Source: Citrobacter sp. Marseille-Q6884
GTDB taxonomy: Bacteria; Pseudomonadota; Gammaproteobacteria; Enterobacterales; Enterobacteriaceae
Length of the DNA stretch: 64,000 nucleotides
Assembly: GCF_945906775.1 (NCBI RefSeq)
Contig: NZ_CAMDRE010000002.1
Span: 372,001-436,000 of the forward strand
Direction: 5' to 3'
Positions within the stretch are counted from its first letter, which is position 1; the number at the start of each line of letters is the position of its first letter. Below are positions 63,465-64,000 of this stretch, piece by piece. A model generated the notes under the pieces. It did no database searches. It had not been told where the DNA came from and worked only from the letters and a program-made list of their open reading frames with translations. Both the position numbers and the translations under genes were made by a program.

Positions 63465-63491
63465 AAAAAACCCGCCTCGGCGGGTTTTTTT
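63465..63491 (+). terminator. Strong terminator of the nuo operon
   Basis: AAAAAA-CCCGCC, loop TC and GGCGGG-TTTTTTT form it. The A tract also gives it activity for the convergent cheV gene. Confidence 0.93.
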
Positions 63492-63506
63492 ATGCGGCAA
63501 AGAAGG

Positions 63507-64000
63507 TCAGGCAGAAAGCTGACGGCTCACCAGCGGTCCACTGATATCTTTCGCGGCACGTTCCATCACTTCCTGAATCACAGAAGAGAGCTCGTTGATC
63601 TCAAATTTTGCTACATAGCCATCTGCTTTCACTCTGCGCACATGATCTTCATTGGCACTGCCTGAAAGGGATGAGTGGATCACGACCGGGATCTTCTTCA
63701 GACGCTCGTCGCTCTTAATTTTGCGGGTTAGCGTAAAACCGTCCATCTCCGGCATTTCCAGATCGGTGAGTACCAGCGCAATTTTCTCGCTCACAGGCTT
63801 ACCTTCCGCCAGCGCTTCCTGAGACAACTGCTGAATCTTATCCCACGCATCTTTGCCCGTGACATGCATCAGATGCGGGATCTCCATCGCATTCAGCCCT
63901 TTTTCCAGCATAGCGCGGGCGACTTTTGAGTCTTCTGCCACAATGGCCACCGCACCCGGCGTAACGCTGAATTTGTTGGTTTTCAGGTTGGTGGCGCGCA
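63507..64000 (-). CDS. cheV: Chemotaxis protein CheV, C-terminal part (start right of window)
   Basis: The frame is open through the right edge, so the start is outside. About 164 residues are visible. They hold a response-regulator receiver domain: VAIVAEDSKVARAML, the phospho-acceptor aspartate in LVLTDLEMPEMDGF and VVIHSSLSGSANEDH, with a lysine in DGYVAKF. The preceding RATNLKTNKFSVTPGAV matches the linker of CheV. The CheW-like domain should follow off-window. CheV couples receptors to CheA and is tuned by phosphorylation. It is present beside nuoN in Salmonella-like genomes and absent from E. coli K-12. Confidence 0.85.
   Translation of the reverse strand, partial: RATNLKTNKFSVTPGAVAIVAEDSKVARAMLEKGLNAMEIPHLMHVTGKDAWDKIQQLSQEALAEGKPVSEKIALVLTDLEMPEMDGFTLTRKIKSDERLKKIPVVIHSSLSGSANEDHVRRVKADGYVAKFEINELSSVIQEVMERAAKDISGPLVSRQLSA

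Overview
The window comes from a chromosome of an enterobacterium (Enterobacteriaceae). From about 10.1 kb to the right edge, gene order and protein sequence follow the E. coli/Salmonella core: mnmC, fabB, yfcJ, flk, pdxB, usg, truA, dedA, accD, folC, dedD, cvpA, purF, ubiX, argT, hisJQMP, yfcH, folX, yfcGFED, pta, ackA, yfbVUTSR, alaA, lrhA and nuoA-N. A cheV gene beside nuoN and an extra acetyltransferase gene between hisP and yfcH are absent from E. coli K-12. They point towards a Citrobacter- or Salmonella-like relative. The genus is an inference.

Positions 1-10083 are a visibly A+T-rich accessory block cut by the left edge. It holds an unidentified partial gene, two Roadblock/LC7-type proteins and an unknown protein, closed by a terminator. 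Next come Tad-pilus genes: a TadV/CpaA-like prepilin peptidase, TadE- and TadF-like pseudopilins, a TadG-like von Willebrand protein and a lytic transglycosylase. They are followed by a small MglA-like GTPase paired with a third Roadblock protein (MglB-like), ending in tandem terminators. Last is a large membrane sulfatase-superfamily protein resembling OpgB/MdoB phosphoglycerol transferase I. The joint presence of a Tad assembly set, a GTPase/Roadblock switch and a dedicated OpgB paralogue is the best candidate for an undescribed system here. The Tad ATPases, platform proteins, secretin and pilin are not in the window and would have to lie to the left.

Positions 10135-25948 hold tRNA modification (mnmC, truA), fatty-acid synthesis (fabB with FadR/FabR operators, accD), vitamin B6 and folate genes (pdxB, folC) and the PurR-controlled cvpA-purF-ubiX group. 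Positions 26153-30477 hold the lysine/arginine/ornithine and histidine ABC uptake system. It has two sigma-54 promoter matches, one NtrC-like site and a REP cluster. Positions 30475-44619 hold small metabolic and stress genes around pta-ackA.

An IS5-type element (45421-46616, TTAG target duplication) sits between alaA and lrhA. It separates the lrhA coding region from most of its upstream DNA. Positions 48315-63448 are the full 13-gene nuo operon for respiratory complex I, with nuoC and nuoD fused, closed by a strong terminator. The right edge cuts a cheV gene on the minus strand. Interspersed repeats include three ERIC-type elements (one internally deleted) and REP clusters in dedD-cvpA, hisJ-hisQ and nuoL-nuoM. 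No rRNA, tRNA or CRISPR array was seen.
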